Assembly: GCA_910587335.1 (NCBI GenBank)
Contig: CAJUMG010000002.1
Coordinates: 1 to 64,000 of the forward strand
DNA from: an uncultured Oscillospiraceae bacterium
Lineage (GTDB): Bacteria; Bacillota; Clostridia; Oscillospirales; Ruminococcaceae
Direction: 5' to 3'
Length of the DNA: 64,000 nt
Below are positions 7,864 to 16,232 of this stretch, piece after piece (position 1 is the first letter of the stretch; each line of letters opens with the position of its first letter). The notes under the pieces are model-generated. The model saw only the letters and a list, made by a program, of their open reading frames with translations, was not told where the DNA came from and searched no databases. The position numbers and the translations under genes were made by a program.

Positions 7864-9285
7864 CTACACAACCAGGAAAAATTTCACCAGGAACAGCGCG
7901 GAAATGATGTAGGTTACAATGGATACATCCTTGGCTTTGCCGGTGAAAACCTTGATAACCGTATAGGCGATCAGGCCCAGACCGATGCCATGTCCGATAG
8001 AGCCGGAAATCGGCATGGAAATCAGCATCAGCGCAACCGGAACAATCTCGGTCAGATCGTCGAAATGCACATTCTTCAGTCCGCTGAGCATCAGAACGCC
8101 TACATAGATCAATGCGGCAGAGGTAGCAGCAGCGGGGATAATCGCGGCGATAGGGGCGATAAACATACACGCCAGGAAAAGCACGCCGGTCGTCAGTGCA
8201 GTCAGGCCGGTGCGGCCGCCCGCCTCAACGCCGGAAGCCGATTCCACAAAGGTGGTGACAGTAGAAGTACCGGTAGCGGCGCCAGCGATAGTACCCACAG
8301 CGTCGGCGATCAGCGCTTCCTTCATCTTGGGCATTCTGCCATTTTTATCCATCATGCCCGCCCGGGAAGCAGTACCCACAAAGGTGCCGATGGTATCGAA
8401 CATATCAATCATACAGAAGGTGATAATCAAGGTGATTACCGTAAACCATCCAATGGAGAAGAAGGTTGCGAAATCAAATTTGAACAGGGTAGTCGCGGCC
8501 ATATCGGCAAAAGGCGGTACGAAGGACGCGCTGGCCAGCGAAGCAAACGGGTTATTGCCCAAAAAGATTATCTCCCCTGCCCAGTAAATGACACAGGAAA
8601 TGAGCATACCCAACAGCACAGCGCCTTTTACGCCCAGCTTTGCCAGAATGCAGATTGCGAATAATCCAACAAACATGGTTACAACCGTCAGAACCATTTC
8701 CGGGTAAGCATCCCCCATGCTCCCTTTAATCACCGAGGGGGTCAACGCGCCAAAAAAGTCGCGCATAACGTAAAAGGGACCGCCGTCCGCCGAATAGATG
8801 CCCACGTTCGAGCCCAAACCAATGTTCATCAGCATCAGGCCAATTCCGGGAGCAATACCCATCCGAACGCCAAGGGGAATCGAGTCAACGATTTTTTCCC
8901 GAATGTTCAGCAGGGACAAAATCAGAAATACAATCCCTTCAATAAGAATGATGCACAGCGCCGCCTGAAAGGATTGCAGATAGGAAACACCAGCCAACCC
9001 CGCAATATTGGCTACCACGATCGCAAAGAAGCTGTTGAGGCCCATACCGGGCGCCAGCGCAAAGGGTTTGTTGGCCAAAAACGCCATGACGAACATTGCG
9101 ACAGCGGAGGCGATGCAGGTGGCCAAAAACACGCCGTTCCACAGCTGGCTGCCTACATCAAAGCCAGTGAGCAGATTGGGGTTCAGCGCGATGATGTACG
9201 CCATGGTCATGAACGTGGTCAAGCCGGCCAGGAGCTCGGTCTTTACATTTGTACCGTTTTCCTTCAGCTTAAAAATTTTCTCCAT
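7864..9285 (-). CDS. NCS2 family purine permease (AzgA/PbuG-like)
   Basis: 473 residues with about 12-14 membrane segments. Features of the AzgA/PbuG branch of NCS2 transporters: ELLAGLTTFMTMAYIIALNP near the N terminus, FALAPGMGLNSFFA, the GTSTVTTFVESASGVEAGGR signature in the second half and AALIYVGVLMLSGL. This branch imports hypoxanthine, guanine or adenine by proton symport across the cytoplasmic membrane. AAGAAGGAG precedes the ATG at 9285. I looked for a guanine riboswitch in the roughly 220-base leader and did not find the conserved loops; a TATAAT at about 9334-9339 (minus strand) may be the -10 of its promoter. Confidence 0.9.
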   Translation of the reverse strand: MEKIFKLKENGTNVKTELLAGLTTFMTMAYIIALNPNLLTGFDVGSQLWNGVFLATCIASAVAMFVMAFLANKPFALAPGMGLNSFFAIVVANIAGLAGVSYLQSFQAALCIILIEGIVFLILSLLNIREKIVDSIPLGVRMGIAPGIGLMLMNIGLGSNVGIYSADGGPFYVMRDFFGALTPSVIKGSMGDAYPEMVLTVVTMFVGLFAICILAKLGVKGAVLLGMLISCVIYWAGEIIFLGNNPFASLASASFVPPFADMAATTLFKFDFATFFSIGWFTVITLIITFCMIDMFDTIGTFVGTASRAGMMDKNGRMPKMKEALIADAVGTIAGAATGTSTVTTFVESASGVEAGGRTGLTALTTGVLFLACMFIAPIAAIIPAAATSAALIYVGVLMLSGLKNVHFDDLTEIVPVALMLISMPISGSIGHGIGLGLIAYTVIKVFTGKAKDVSIVTYIISALFLVKFFLVV

Positions 9286-9450
9286 TCTTTTTCTCCTTCT
9301 TCAAAATTCCTAGTGGAAATAACACCACCGCTGGTATTATACTAAAAATTGACAAAATTTCCTATAGCGATTTTATACAAACTTAACAGGGCTTTCTATA
9401 CAGAGAAAAAGAAAAGCAGCGATTTTTCATCCATAATTTTGAGCATAGAA

Positions 9451-9488
9451 ATACGCCGCCCCTTTTTGTAGAGAAAGGGACGGCGTAT
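9451..9488 (-). terminator. terminator after the PII-like gene
   Basis: Long hairpin: ATACGCCG (9451-9458) and CCCTTT (9460-9465) pair with AAAGGG (9474-9479) and CGGCGTAT (9481-9488), one internal mismatch. The T tract on the minus strand is short (TATTTC). The rest of 9286-9507 holds the permease leader and nothing else recognised. Confidence 0.6.
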
Positions 9489-9507
9489 GATAAACCTTGT
9501 CATACGC

Positions 9508-10251
9508 TTAAGACACAGAATCTGGATTCTCTATCTCTTTGACAGGATCGGGCATTCTCAGGCCAAGTGCCTCGTCCACCGGGAGGGAAAATACGACTCC
9601 ATGCTCGCCGCTTTTCTCCAGAATCCGGTTACAGATGGACTGCATCACCGTTTTTTTGATCGAAAGCGGAACGATTGTAAAAACCACTTCCTTTTCCGGC
9701 TGGATGGTAATATGGAAAAAACGGCTAGCCTCTTCGGCGCCTAATGCGCGCGCGCGGACCATCGTTCCGCCTCGGGCGCCAGCCGCACGGGTAGCATCCA
9801 CCACCAGATCCGATTCCCCATGGGGGACGACTGCGGCGATCAGGGCAAATTGTCTGTTTTCCGGCATGACAGGGGTAGCCTCCTTTTGTATCATGGTTCG
9901 CACATTGTTTTGGGGATCAGCATGGCTGCTTGCCGCCGCGCTGATGCTGTCCAGAGAAAGGGTAAATGCAATTCCCTTTCCAGGCGATGACAGGGACAAA
10001 TTCTCCCCCAGTGCCTGTAAAAACCGTTTTTCCAGCGGTTGAGGAATCAAGCTCATAACGATATCCTTTTCCGGCTCATCCAAGCCCAGACAGTCCATGA
10101 TCTCCGAGCTGGCGGTGCCTTTGCCAAGACTGATCATGTGGATACTTTTATGGATTCGGTTCAGCGTTTCCACCGCCGCTTCTCCCCTGCCCCGGTCTAC
10201 AATGGTAATCAGCCATTTTATCGGGGATCGGCCCATTTTCTGTTCAGACAT
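9508..10251 (-). CDS. tandem PII-like signalling protein
   Basis: 247 residues consisting of two PII-like ferredoxin folds in tandem: residues about 10-110 (KWLITIVDRGRGEAAVETL) and about 130-235 (FALIAAVVPHGESDLVVDATRAAGARGGT). The second half resembles classical PII (Gly-rich GARGGT, then a C-terminal SLPVDEALGL). Single-domain PII proteins work as trimers that sense ATP/ADP, 2-oxoglutarate or other small molecules; a tandem version would be a built-in dimer of domains. The ATG at 10251 overlaps the stop of the upstream DUF1538 gene by 8 bases and has AGGAGG 9 bases away, so the two are translationally coupled. It probably senses something for, or regulates, the DUF1538 membrane protein. 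The frame is open to 10287 but that start would lie deep in the upstream gene. Confidence 0.8.
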   Translation of the reverse strand: MSEQKMGRSPIKWLITIVDRGRGEAAVETLNRIHKSIHMISLGKGTASSEIMDCLGLDEPEKDIVMSLIPQPLEKRFLQALGENLSLSSPGKGIAFTLSLDSISAAASSHADPQNNVRTMIQKEATPVMPENRQFALIAAVVPHGESDLVVDATRAAGARGGTMVRARALGAEEASRFFHITIQPEKEVVFTIVPLSIKKTVMQSICNRILEKSGEHGVVFSLPVDEALGLRMPDPVKEIENPDSVS

Positions 10252-11773
10252 TTTCCGGTTCCTCCTGGTGAAAATCAATGATTTCATCCTCGGTCGCTTT
10301 TTCCGGTTCGGCCACGGGAACGTTCCCTGTTTTTAGCCGGTACAAAAGCCCCAAAAGCTGGATGGTAATCAAGGGAGTCATGGCCACCATGGCCACGATA
10401 CCAAACGCGTCGGTCAAAATATTGCCGCCCACCGCGTCACATGCGCCCATGGCAAAAGGCAGCAGGAAGGTGGCGGTCATCGGGCCGGAAGCCACGCCGC
10501 CGGAGTCAAACGCGATGGCGGTAAAAATATGTGGGGTGACGAAGGAAAGCCCCAAAGCCAATCCATAGCCCGGGAGCAAAAACCACAGCACCGAAAGGCC
10601 GCTTAGCACCCGTGTCATGGAAAGGCCCAAGGAAACTGCCATGCCGATGGACAGAGCGGTCATCATCGCCCGCTGGGAAATGGCGCCGCCTGTGACGTTT
10701 TCCACCTGCTTGTTGAGTACCAGCACCGCAGGTTCGGCCTTGACGATATAGTAGCCAATCACCATTGCCAGCGGGACCAAAATCCACCGGTAGGAAAGCT
10801 GAGAAATCTCCCCGCCCAGAGAATAACCGGCGGGCATAAAGCCCACGTTGACGCCGGTTAGGAACAGCGTCAGTCCCACAAAGGTATACAAAATGCCGAT
10901 GAGAATCTTGATCAGCTGGCGGCGGCGCAGCTTGAGGAAAAAGACCTGAAGCAGCAAAAATAATAGGAGAATCGGCGTCAGCGCCAACACGACCTCTTTG
11001 GCATAGTCGGGAAAGGCGCGGCCAAATTCCAAAAAGAGCTCCTTTGTGCTCCCCAGCGCCGGGATTTGCAGCGGCGTATAGCTGGACCCGGCGGGATTGT
11101 ATAAAAATCCCAGAATCAGCACCGACAAAATCGGTCCGATGGAACAAAGGGCAACCAGACCGAAGCTGTCATCCTCGGCGCCTTTGTCGCTTCGCACCGA
11201 TGTAAGGCCCAGGCCCAACGCCATAATAAACGGCACGGTAATCGGTCCGGTGGTTACGCCGCCGGAATCAAAGGCGACGGCCAAAAAAGAATCCGGCACA
11301 AAAAACGCCAAAAGAAAAACGGCTATGTAAAAAAAGATCAGTAGATAGGAAAGCTTCCAGCGAAATAAAATACGCAGAAAAGCCAGAACCAAAAACAGGC
11401 CCACTCCCACCGCCACCGTTAAAATCAGCACCATATCCGGTACCGCGGGGGTCTGCCGGGCCAAAACCTGAAGGTCCGGCTCCGCAATGGTGACCACAAT
11501 GCCAACGGCAAAGCAGGAAAGAACGATCAGCCAAAGCTTTTTGGTACGGGTCAAATGCTCGCCCGCCTGCTGGCCAATCGGCATCATCGCCATGTCCGCC
11601 CCCAGGGAGAAAAAGCCCATACCGACTACCAGCAGCACAGCGCCGGTGAGAAAAAGCATCAGCGTTTCCAGCGGCATAGGCGCCACCGTTGTGCTTAAAA
11701 GCAGAACGATCAGCGTGATGGGGATGACCGACGAAAAGGATTCGCCAATCTTTTCTTTGAGTTTCTTATTCAA
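10244..11773 (-). CDS. duplicated DUF1538 integral membrane protein
   Basis: 509 residues, about twelve membrane helices arranged as two homologous DUF1538 halves. Each half carries the same signature, FDSGG followed by GPxT, at residues 168-172 and 422-426; two copies of an inverted or tandem repeat is a common transporter architecture. Function not experimentally assigned to my knowledge; genomic pairing with a PII-like protein suggests a regulated transporter. Start is TTG at 11773 with AGGAGGGG 9 bases upstream. First gene of a two-gene operon with the tandem PII-like gene. Confidence 0.8.
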   Translation of the reverse strand: MNKKLKEKIGESFSSVIPITLIVLLLSTTVAPMPLETLMLFLTGAVLLVVGMGFFSLGADMAMMPIGQQAGEHLTRTKKLWLIVLSCFAVGIVVTIAEPDLQVLARQTPAVPDMVLILTVAVGVGLFLVLAFLRILFRWKLSYLLIFFYIAVFLLAFFVPDSFLAVAFDSGGVTTGPITVPFIMALGLGLTSVRSDKGAEDDSFGLVALCSIGPILSVLILGFLYNPAGSSYTPLQIPALGSTKELFLEFGRAFPDYAKEVVLALTPILLLFLLLQVFFLKLRRRQLIKILIGILYTFVGLTLFLTGVNVGFMPAGYSLGGEISQLSYRWILVPLAMVIGYYIVKAEPAVLVLNKQVENVTGGAISQRAMMTALSIGMAVSLGLSMTRVLSGLSVLWFLLPGYGLALGLSFVTPHIFTAIAFDSGGVASGPMTATFLLPFAMGACDAVGGNILTDAFGIVAMVAMTPLITIQLLGLLYRLKTGNVPVAEPEKATEDEIIDFHQEEPENV

Positions 11774-12010
11774 TGATACGCACCCCTCCTAAATGTCCAG
11801 GATGATCAGAAAAAACTTCCTGTAAGCATAAGGACCTGTACGCCGCCGAATCGGACAGCGCCTCTGGACCAAGAGAGGATGGCGGCCCCGAACAAATCAA
11901 ATGCGTTTGGCCGTTTGCCGCCAAAAGCGGCGTCCGGCTAAAAATCCTCCATATCCGTCCGGCGGACAGACCCAGGAGAGGAAAACAGAAGTTTTGTTCC
12001 TTTTATTATA
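11774..12010 (-). promoter_or_regulatory. long, structured 5' leader of the DUF1538 operon
   Basis: About 230 bases between a likely -10 (TATAAT on the minus strand, near 12008-12003) and the TTG start. The leader is GC-rich and full of complementary runs (for example GCCGCTTTTGGCGGC near 11925-11939, and CGCC/GGCG pairs near 11840-11900). I compared it by eye with guanine, SAM, c-di-AMP, Mn (yybP) and NiCo riboswitch cores and matched none. No gene on the other strand. Confidence 0.35.
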
Positions 12011-12071
12011 ACATGAGCATCGGGGCAAAAATGTTAAGAAAATGCAAAAAAGAAGTCTTAATCGCCAAAAG

Positions 12072-12371
12072 CTAGGTCAGATAATCCATAACCTCTCGGC
12101 CGGCGACAGCATCCTTCATCTGCTCTTTCACCGCCAAATGCAGCGGATGCGTTTGGTAAGCTTCCATCGCCTCCCGGCAGGTAAATTCGGTATAGAGAAT
12201 CATATGGTGATCCCCGTCCGGCGAAAGATTCAACCCGGTTTCCGCCTTCAAAAGGCCGTCCACCTGGCCAACCATGGCGCTAAACTGCTGGTTGAGCTTT
12301 TCTACAAGATCTTTCCATTCATTTCGCGGAATGTGGGGAGAAAACTGCCACAAAACCACATGTTTAAACAT
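12072..12371 (-). CDS. Dabb family protein (stress-responsive A/B barrel)
   Basis: 99 residues matching the small dimeric alpha/beta-barrel (Dabb) family: starts MFKHVVLWQFSP, central GLLKAETGLNLSP, and HPLHLAVKEQM near the C terminus. Family members are cytoplasmic; some are oxygenase-like or decarboxylase-like enzymes, most are uncharacterised. AAAGGAGGA precedes the ATG at 12371. The same frame continues open far upstream, but that part is antisense to the LarA gene and is not coding. Divergent from the LarA-family gene. Confidence 0.85.
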   Translation of the reverse strand: MFKHVVLWQFSPHIPRNEWKDLVEKLNQQFSAMVGQVDGLLKAETGLNLSPDGDHHMILYTEFTCREAMEAYQTHPLHLAVKEQMKDAVAGREVMDYLT

Positions 12372-12405
12372 AGACGACTCCTCCTTTGGGACGAGTATAG
12401 CACAA

Positions 12406-12434
12406 TTGACAGAGAAAAAAAAGAAGCGTATCAT
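12406..12434 (+). promoter_or_regulatory. promoter of the LarA-family gene
   Basis: Perfect TTGACA (12406-12411), 17-base spacer, TATCAT (12429-12434). It sits in the roughly 125-base divergent region, and its -35 side overlaps the upstream region of the Dabb gene. Confidence 0.75.
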
Positions 12435-12497
12435 GGAAAAAGTGTTTTGATCCCGAAGGCGCGGGCAATCATATTGTAGAAAGCGGGGCGGTATTAC

Positions 12498-13775
12498 TTG
12501 GAAAAAATTTTGCTGGATTACGGTCAAACAAAAGTCGAGGCGGCGTTTGACGGCGCTCGGTCGGTGACCTATCTGGAACCGGCTGCACAGCCGGCCATTG
12601 AGGATATCAAAGCGGTATTCTATCAAGAGGCGGTCGTCCGTCCAACCGAAAGCGAGCCTTTGGACCGGCTGATTGCAAAAGAGGATCTGGTGACCATCGT
12701 CATCAGCGACATCACCCGTTTTTGGTCCCGGCAGGATCTGGTGTGTCGGGAGCTCACCCATTTTCTGCATGAAAAATGTGGCGTTCCCTATGAAAATATA
12801 GCGGTGCTGGTGGCTCTTGGCACCCATCGCGGGCAGAGCGAGGCGGAGCTGCGGCAGATCGCCTCTGAAGAGGTCTACCAAAAGGTACAGGTGGTCTGCC
12901 ACGACTGCGAAGGGGAGCTTGTCTATCTTGGCAAAACCAGCTTTGGCACCCCGGTTTGGGTGAATCCTTTGGCGGTGGGGCGCAAGGTGATCACCATCGG
13001 CGCTACGGTTCATCACCTTATGTCCGGCTATGGCGGCGGCAGAAAAAGCATTCTGCCGGGCATTAGTGGCAAAGAGACGATTTTGCATAACCACATGATG
13101 TGCCTGGACCCGGAAAAGCCCTGCTCCTCCGGCCGCATCGGCATGGGAAAACTGGAGGATAATCCGGTGCATCTGGACATGACCGAGGCGGCGGCGATGG
13201 TCGGTCCGGTATTCGGGATCAACATCGTCATGAACAAGGATGGGCGCCAGTGCCGGCTGGTCTGCGGCCATTGGCTAAAGGCCTGGGAGGAAAGCTGCCG
13301 GATTGTGCAGCAGGTCGCAGGCGTTCCCATCGAAAAAAAGGCGGACATTGTCATCGCCAGCTGCGGCGGATACCCTAAGGACATTAACCTTTACCAAGGC
13401 GTCAAAACCCTTCTGAATATGGGGCAGGCGGTAAAGCCCGGCGGAATCATGATCTTTTTGGCCCAGTGTCCCGATGGCGGCGGCGCACCGGACTTTTTCG
13501 ATTGGAGCCGGTCGCTTAAAACCGATTCGCTGGACGCGGACCTGCGGGCGGGCTTCACCATAGCCGGTTATATTTTTTACGCCGGGTGCGAAACCATCCG
13601 CAAGGGCCGAGTGCTGATGCTCACCGAGCTTTCACCCGAAACCCTTAAAGACATGGGGATCGAGGGATACACCGATCTGCCGGCGCTTCTTTCCCAGGTG
13701 GATTTTGCCGGGAAGGACGTAATCATCCTGCCTCACGGCGGCAGTACGGTGCCGTATCTTTCGAAAAACGAATAG
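12498..13775 (+). CDS. LarA family (lactate racemase-type, DUF2088) protein
   Basis: 425 residues, usual length for LarA. LarA enzymes epimerise or racemise alpha-hydroxy acids using a nickel-pincer cofactor made by LarB, LarC and LarE. Catalytic residues are recognisable: His110 in GTHRG, His172/173 in ATVHHLMSG, Lys183 in GGGRKSILPG (the cofactor-anchoring lysine region) and His197/199 in ETILHNHM; Asp71 and Arg74 lie in the N-terminal part (SDITR). No larBCE genes are in the window, so cofactor supply must come from elsewhere. Substrate may differ from lactate, since many LarA homologues act on other hydroxy acids. TTG start at 12498 with only a weak G-rich site upstream; a strong promoter lies at 12406-12434. 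Confidence 0.85.
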   Translation: MEKILLDYGQTKVEAAFDGARSVTYLEPAAQPAIEDIKAVFYQEAVVRPTESEPLDRLIAKEDLVTIVISDITRFWSRQDLVCRELTHFLHEKCGVPYENIAVLVALGTHRGQSEAELRQIASEEVYQKVQVVCHDCEGELVYLGKTSFGTPVWVNPLAVGRKVITIGATVHHLMSGYGGGRKSILPGISGKETILHNHMMCLDPEKPCSSGRIGMGKLEDNPVHLDMTEAAAMVGPVFGINIVMNKDGRQCRLVCGHWLKAWEESCRIVQQVAGVPIEKKADIVIASCGGYPKDINLYQGVKTLLNMGQAVKPGGIMIFLAQCPDGGGAPDFFDWSRSLKTDSLDADLRAGFTIAGYIFYAGCETIRKGRVLMLTELSPETLKDMGIEGYTDLPALLSQVDFAGKDVIILPHGGSTVPYLSKNE

Positions 13776-13825
13776 GTCTTGTGGATACAGCTTTGGGATT
13801 CCGACAAAAGAAAACAAGCACAGTC

Positions 13826-13854
13826 GGGACAACGCGGTTTTTCTGGCGTATACT
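13826..13854 (+). promoter_or_regulatory. promoter of the AraC-type regulator gene
   Basis: GGGACA (13826-13831), 17-base spacer, TATACT (13849-13854), about 27 bases before the GTG start. Confidence 0.5.
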
Positions 13855-13880
13855 AAGGTCGCAGCGGAGGTGAAAAATCT

Positions 13881-14741
13881 GTGGAATGGGCAAAGGCTAT
13901 AGGAGAAGCGGTCCGGTATATAGAAAATCACATAACGGAGGATATTACTTTATCCAGTGTGGCAGAGCATGTAAGGATTTCCCCTTTTTACTTTCATAAA
14001 GGATTCAGCATATTGTGTGGGTATTCTGTTATGGAGTATGTAAGAAACCGCCGGATGGCGCTTGCAGGCGAGGAGCTGATCACCAGTAATATTACCGTTA
14101 TCGATCTGGCTATGAAGTATGGGTATGACTCCCCGGACAGCTTTACCAAAGCTTTTTCCCGTTTTCATGGACATACGCCGTTGGCGGTACGCAAAAACAA
14201 AACAATGGTTAGGACCTTTGCGCCGCTTAAGCTGACGATTTCGTTGAAAGGCGGTTCTGTTATGGACTACAAAATTACAAAAAAAGAGGCCTTTTGTATT
14301 TTAGGGGCTTCGAAGGAATTTTCTTACGAAAACGCAAAGCGGGAAATCCCCCTGTTTTGGCAGGAGCATTACGCTTCCGGCAGGGGAAAGCATGTCTGTG
14401 GAATGTTCGGCGTCAATATCGATCCGCAGATGGCATATGAGAAGTTTGAATACCTGATCGCAGATGTTTATAATCCATCTGTAGATATTCCGGATGGCTT
14501 TACTGTGCGGACCATCCCCGCTTTTACCTGGGCGGTCTTTCCATGCAGGGGCGCTCTCCCTCATGCTCTACAGGACATCAATGCCAAGATCTTTTCTGAA
14601 TGGCTCCCCGCTTTGCAGGATTACGAATTTGCGGCAGGGTATTGTATAGAGATGTACGACGCGCCCGATAAATATCCCGGCGGAACAAGCGATGAAAACT
14701 ATTATACAGAAATTTGGCTTCCCATCCGGAAAAAAGCGTGA
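13881..14741 (+). CDS. AraC family regulator with GyrI-like effector-binding domain
   Basis: 286 residues: AraC/XylS DNA-binding domain at the N terminus (about 5-105, two HTH motifs; SPFYFHKGFSILCGYSVMEY and YGYDSPDSFTKAFSRFHG are the family signatures) and a GyrI/Rob-like small-molecule-binding domain from about 120 to the end (EIWLPIRKKA is the typical ending). This architecture binds hydrophobic or cationic compounds and often controls export or resistance genes. The start is GTG at 13881 with GGAGGTG 8 bases upstream. Separate transcription unit; no obvious partner transporter next to it. Confidence 0.88.
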   Translation: MEWAKAIGEAVRYIENHITEDITLSSVAEHVRISPFYFHKGFSILCGYSVMEYVRNRRMALAGEELITSNITVIDLAMKYGYDSPDSFTKAFSRFHGHTPLAVRKNKTMVRTFAPLKLTISLKGGSVMDYKITKKEAFCILGASKEFSYENAKREIPLFWQEHYASGRGKHVCGMFGVNIDPQMAYEKFEYLIADVYNPSVDIPDGFTVRTIPAFTWAVFPCRGALPHALQDINAKIFSEWLPALQDYEFAAGYCIEMYDAPDKYPGGTSDENYYTEIWLPIRKKA

Positions 14742-14801
14742 TTTCTGCGCGGTCGCCTTTGGGTGAAAATATTCCCTTTTAGGAGAAAATGAAAAAAGCT
14801 C

Positions 14802-14832
14802 TTGACAAACCGGCCGGATTGTGGTTTTATAT
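14802..14832 (+). promoter_or_regulatory. promoter of the T-box / tryptophan transporter operon
   Basis: Perfect TTGACA at 14802-14807 and an AT-rich -10 (TTTTAT/TTTATA) at 14825-14832; spacing 17-18. It precedes the T-box leader directly. Confidence 0.6.
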
Positions 14833-14840
14833 TCTCAAAC

Positions 14841-15126
14841 CAAAAAGCAAACCGATGAAGTGGAGATAAAACGGTTTACGCGCTTTCAGAGAGTCGGGGC
14901 AGGTGTGAGCCCGGCAGAGATGCGGAACTGACAAATGGACCACTGAGGGTGCGGGGAAAAGGACGCTTGTCCCTAGTATTCCGCAACGCTGCGCCAGCGT
15001 TAAAGGGCGGGGAGTGTGTCGGCACTCCGCAGAGGTGGGCGCGCTTTTGCGTGTCAATCAAGGTGGTACCGCAGATGATCTTGAGCATCTGTCCTTGTTT
15101 TTTCAAGGACGGATGCTTTTTATTTT
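14841..15126 (+). promoter_or_regulatory. tryptophan-specific T-box leader
   Basis: Classical T-box RNA. Stem I starts near 14850 (AAACCGATGAAG), contains the AGAGAGT motif near 14888, the specifier region around 14925-14950, and the T-box sequence AGGTGGTACCGC at 15061-15072, whose UGGU pairs with the uncharged tRNA 3' end. The codon placed as specifier is TGG at 14936-14938, followed by ACCACTGAG as in known leaders, so the sensed tRNA is tRNA-Trp. When tRNA-Trp is uncharged the antiterminator forms and the importer genes are expressed. The specifier agrees with the transporter type downstream. Confidence 0.93.
15084..15126 (+). terminator. T-box attenuator terminator
   Basis: AGCATC(T)GTCCTTG at 15084-15097 pairs with CAAGGAC(G)GATGCT, followed by TTTTTATTTT. 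This is the competing terminator of the T-box switch. Confidence 0.9.
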
Positions 15127-15190
15127 AGTAAGCACTGCCTGCGAAAACCTCGGCTTCTTCCGGCAAAAAATGATTCAAAAGGAGAAACCT

Positions 15191-16177
15191 ATGATGAAAA
15201 GAAAAAAACTTTACAAAATCACATCTATTCTCGCGATGCTTTGTATGCTGCTCACCCTTTTTGCCGGCTGTAGCCAGCAGAAAACGGACAAAATGGATAT
15301 CGGCATTATCCAGATGATCGAAAACGGCGCGTTCAATGACATGCGCGAAGGATTTATCCAGCAGATGAAGGACAAAGGCTATGGGGACGACAAGGTGAAT
15401 TTCCATTATAAAAATGCCCAGGGAGACGCTACCAATCTAAACACCATCTGCCAGGAAATGGTGGATGGCGGCATGGACCTGGTGGTGACCATCGCCACCC
15501 CTGCTTCCCAGGCGATGGTGAATCTGGAAAGCGATATCCCAGTATTTTTCATCTCGGTTTCCAATCCGGTGGGCGCACGGATCATAAACGATATGGAAAA
15601 ACCGGATAAAAACGCTACCGGCACCTCCAACGCCATCCCGGTCAATGAGATTTTTGACCTGGCCGATCAGCTGACTCCCGGCTGCAAAACCTACGGCTTT
15701 TTATATTGCACCAGCGAGATCAATTCTGTGACCACTGTGGAGGACAGCAAGGAATATCTGGGGTCCGTCGGCCTTTCTTTTGAAGAAGCGGTGGTGACCA
15801 ATTCCTCCGAAGTGCAGCAGGCCGCCCAGAGTCTGGTCGGCAAGGTGGACGCTTTCTTTATCCCCAACGATTCGGTAATCCAAAGCGCGATGAATCTGGT
15901 CGCGGAGGTGGCCCGGGAGGCAAAGATTCCCGTTTATTGCAGCTCCACCACCACCGTCGAATCCGGCGGATTTGCCACCGTCGCCATCAGCGACAAGGAG
16001 ATTGGCGCTATCACGGCGAACATGGCCATCGAATACCTTGGCGGCAAGGCCATTGGGGATATCCCCTCCATCATCGTACCGGCTACCGAAATTGTGATCA
16101 ACCAAACCACTGCTCAGGCTATCGGCGCTACGATTCCGGACGAAATCATGACAACAGCGACCTTGGTAGAGGATTAA
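15191..16177 (+). CDS. trpX: tryptophan ABC transporter substrate-binding lipoprotein
   Basis: 328 residues. Lipoprotein signal peptide with lipobox LFAGC (Cys27), then a two-lobed periplasmic-binding-protein fold of the COG2984 type (NGAFNDMREGFIQQMKDKGY, VTIATPASQAMVN, FFISVSNPVGA, and ITANMAIEYLGGKAIGDIP near the C terminus). In Gram-positives with Trp T-boxes this family is the predicted tryptophan binder TrpX. ATG at 15191 with AAAGGAG 6 bases upstream; the open frame continues upstream through the T-box but is not coding there. First gene of trpXYZ. Ligand assigned from the T-box, not from the protein. Confidence 0.88.
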   Translation: MMKRKKLYKITSILAMLCMLLTLFAGCSQQKTDKMDIGIIQMIENGAFNDMREGFIQQMKDKGYGDDKVNFHYKNAQGDATNLNTICQEMVDGGMDLVVTIATPASQAMVNLESDIPVFFISVSNPVGARIINDMEKPDKNATGTSNAIPVNEIFDLADQLTPGCKTYGFLYCTSEINSVTTVEDSKEYLGSVGLSFEEAVVTNSSEVQQAAQSLVGKVDAFFIPNDSVIQSAMNLVAEVAREAKIPVYCSSTTTVESGGFATVAISDKEIGAITANMAIEYLGGKAIGDIPSIIVPATEIVINQTTAQAIGATIPDEIMTTATLVED

Positions 16178-16232
16178 ACCGGTCCCAAGGCCGACCTATG
16201 GCGCTAAAGCCAAAAACAGGAGGAGAATGGAT

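Noticed and set aside
7990..8664. 224-codon plus-strand frame opposite the purine permease
   Set aside because: Composition (Gln/His/Arg-rich) is that of an antisense shadow of a membrane-protein gene.
9286..9450. Guanine riboswitch in front of the purine permease
   Set aside because: Expected because of the transporter, but the conserved loop sequences and three-way junction could not be found.
12372..13271. Upstream extension of the Dabb gene to about 400 codons
   Set aside because: The extra part is exactly antisense to the LarA gene; the ATG at 12371 has a proper AAAGGAGGA.
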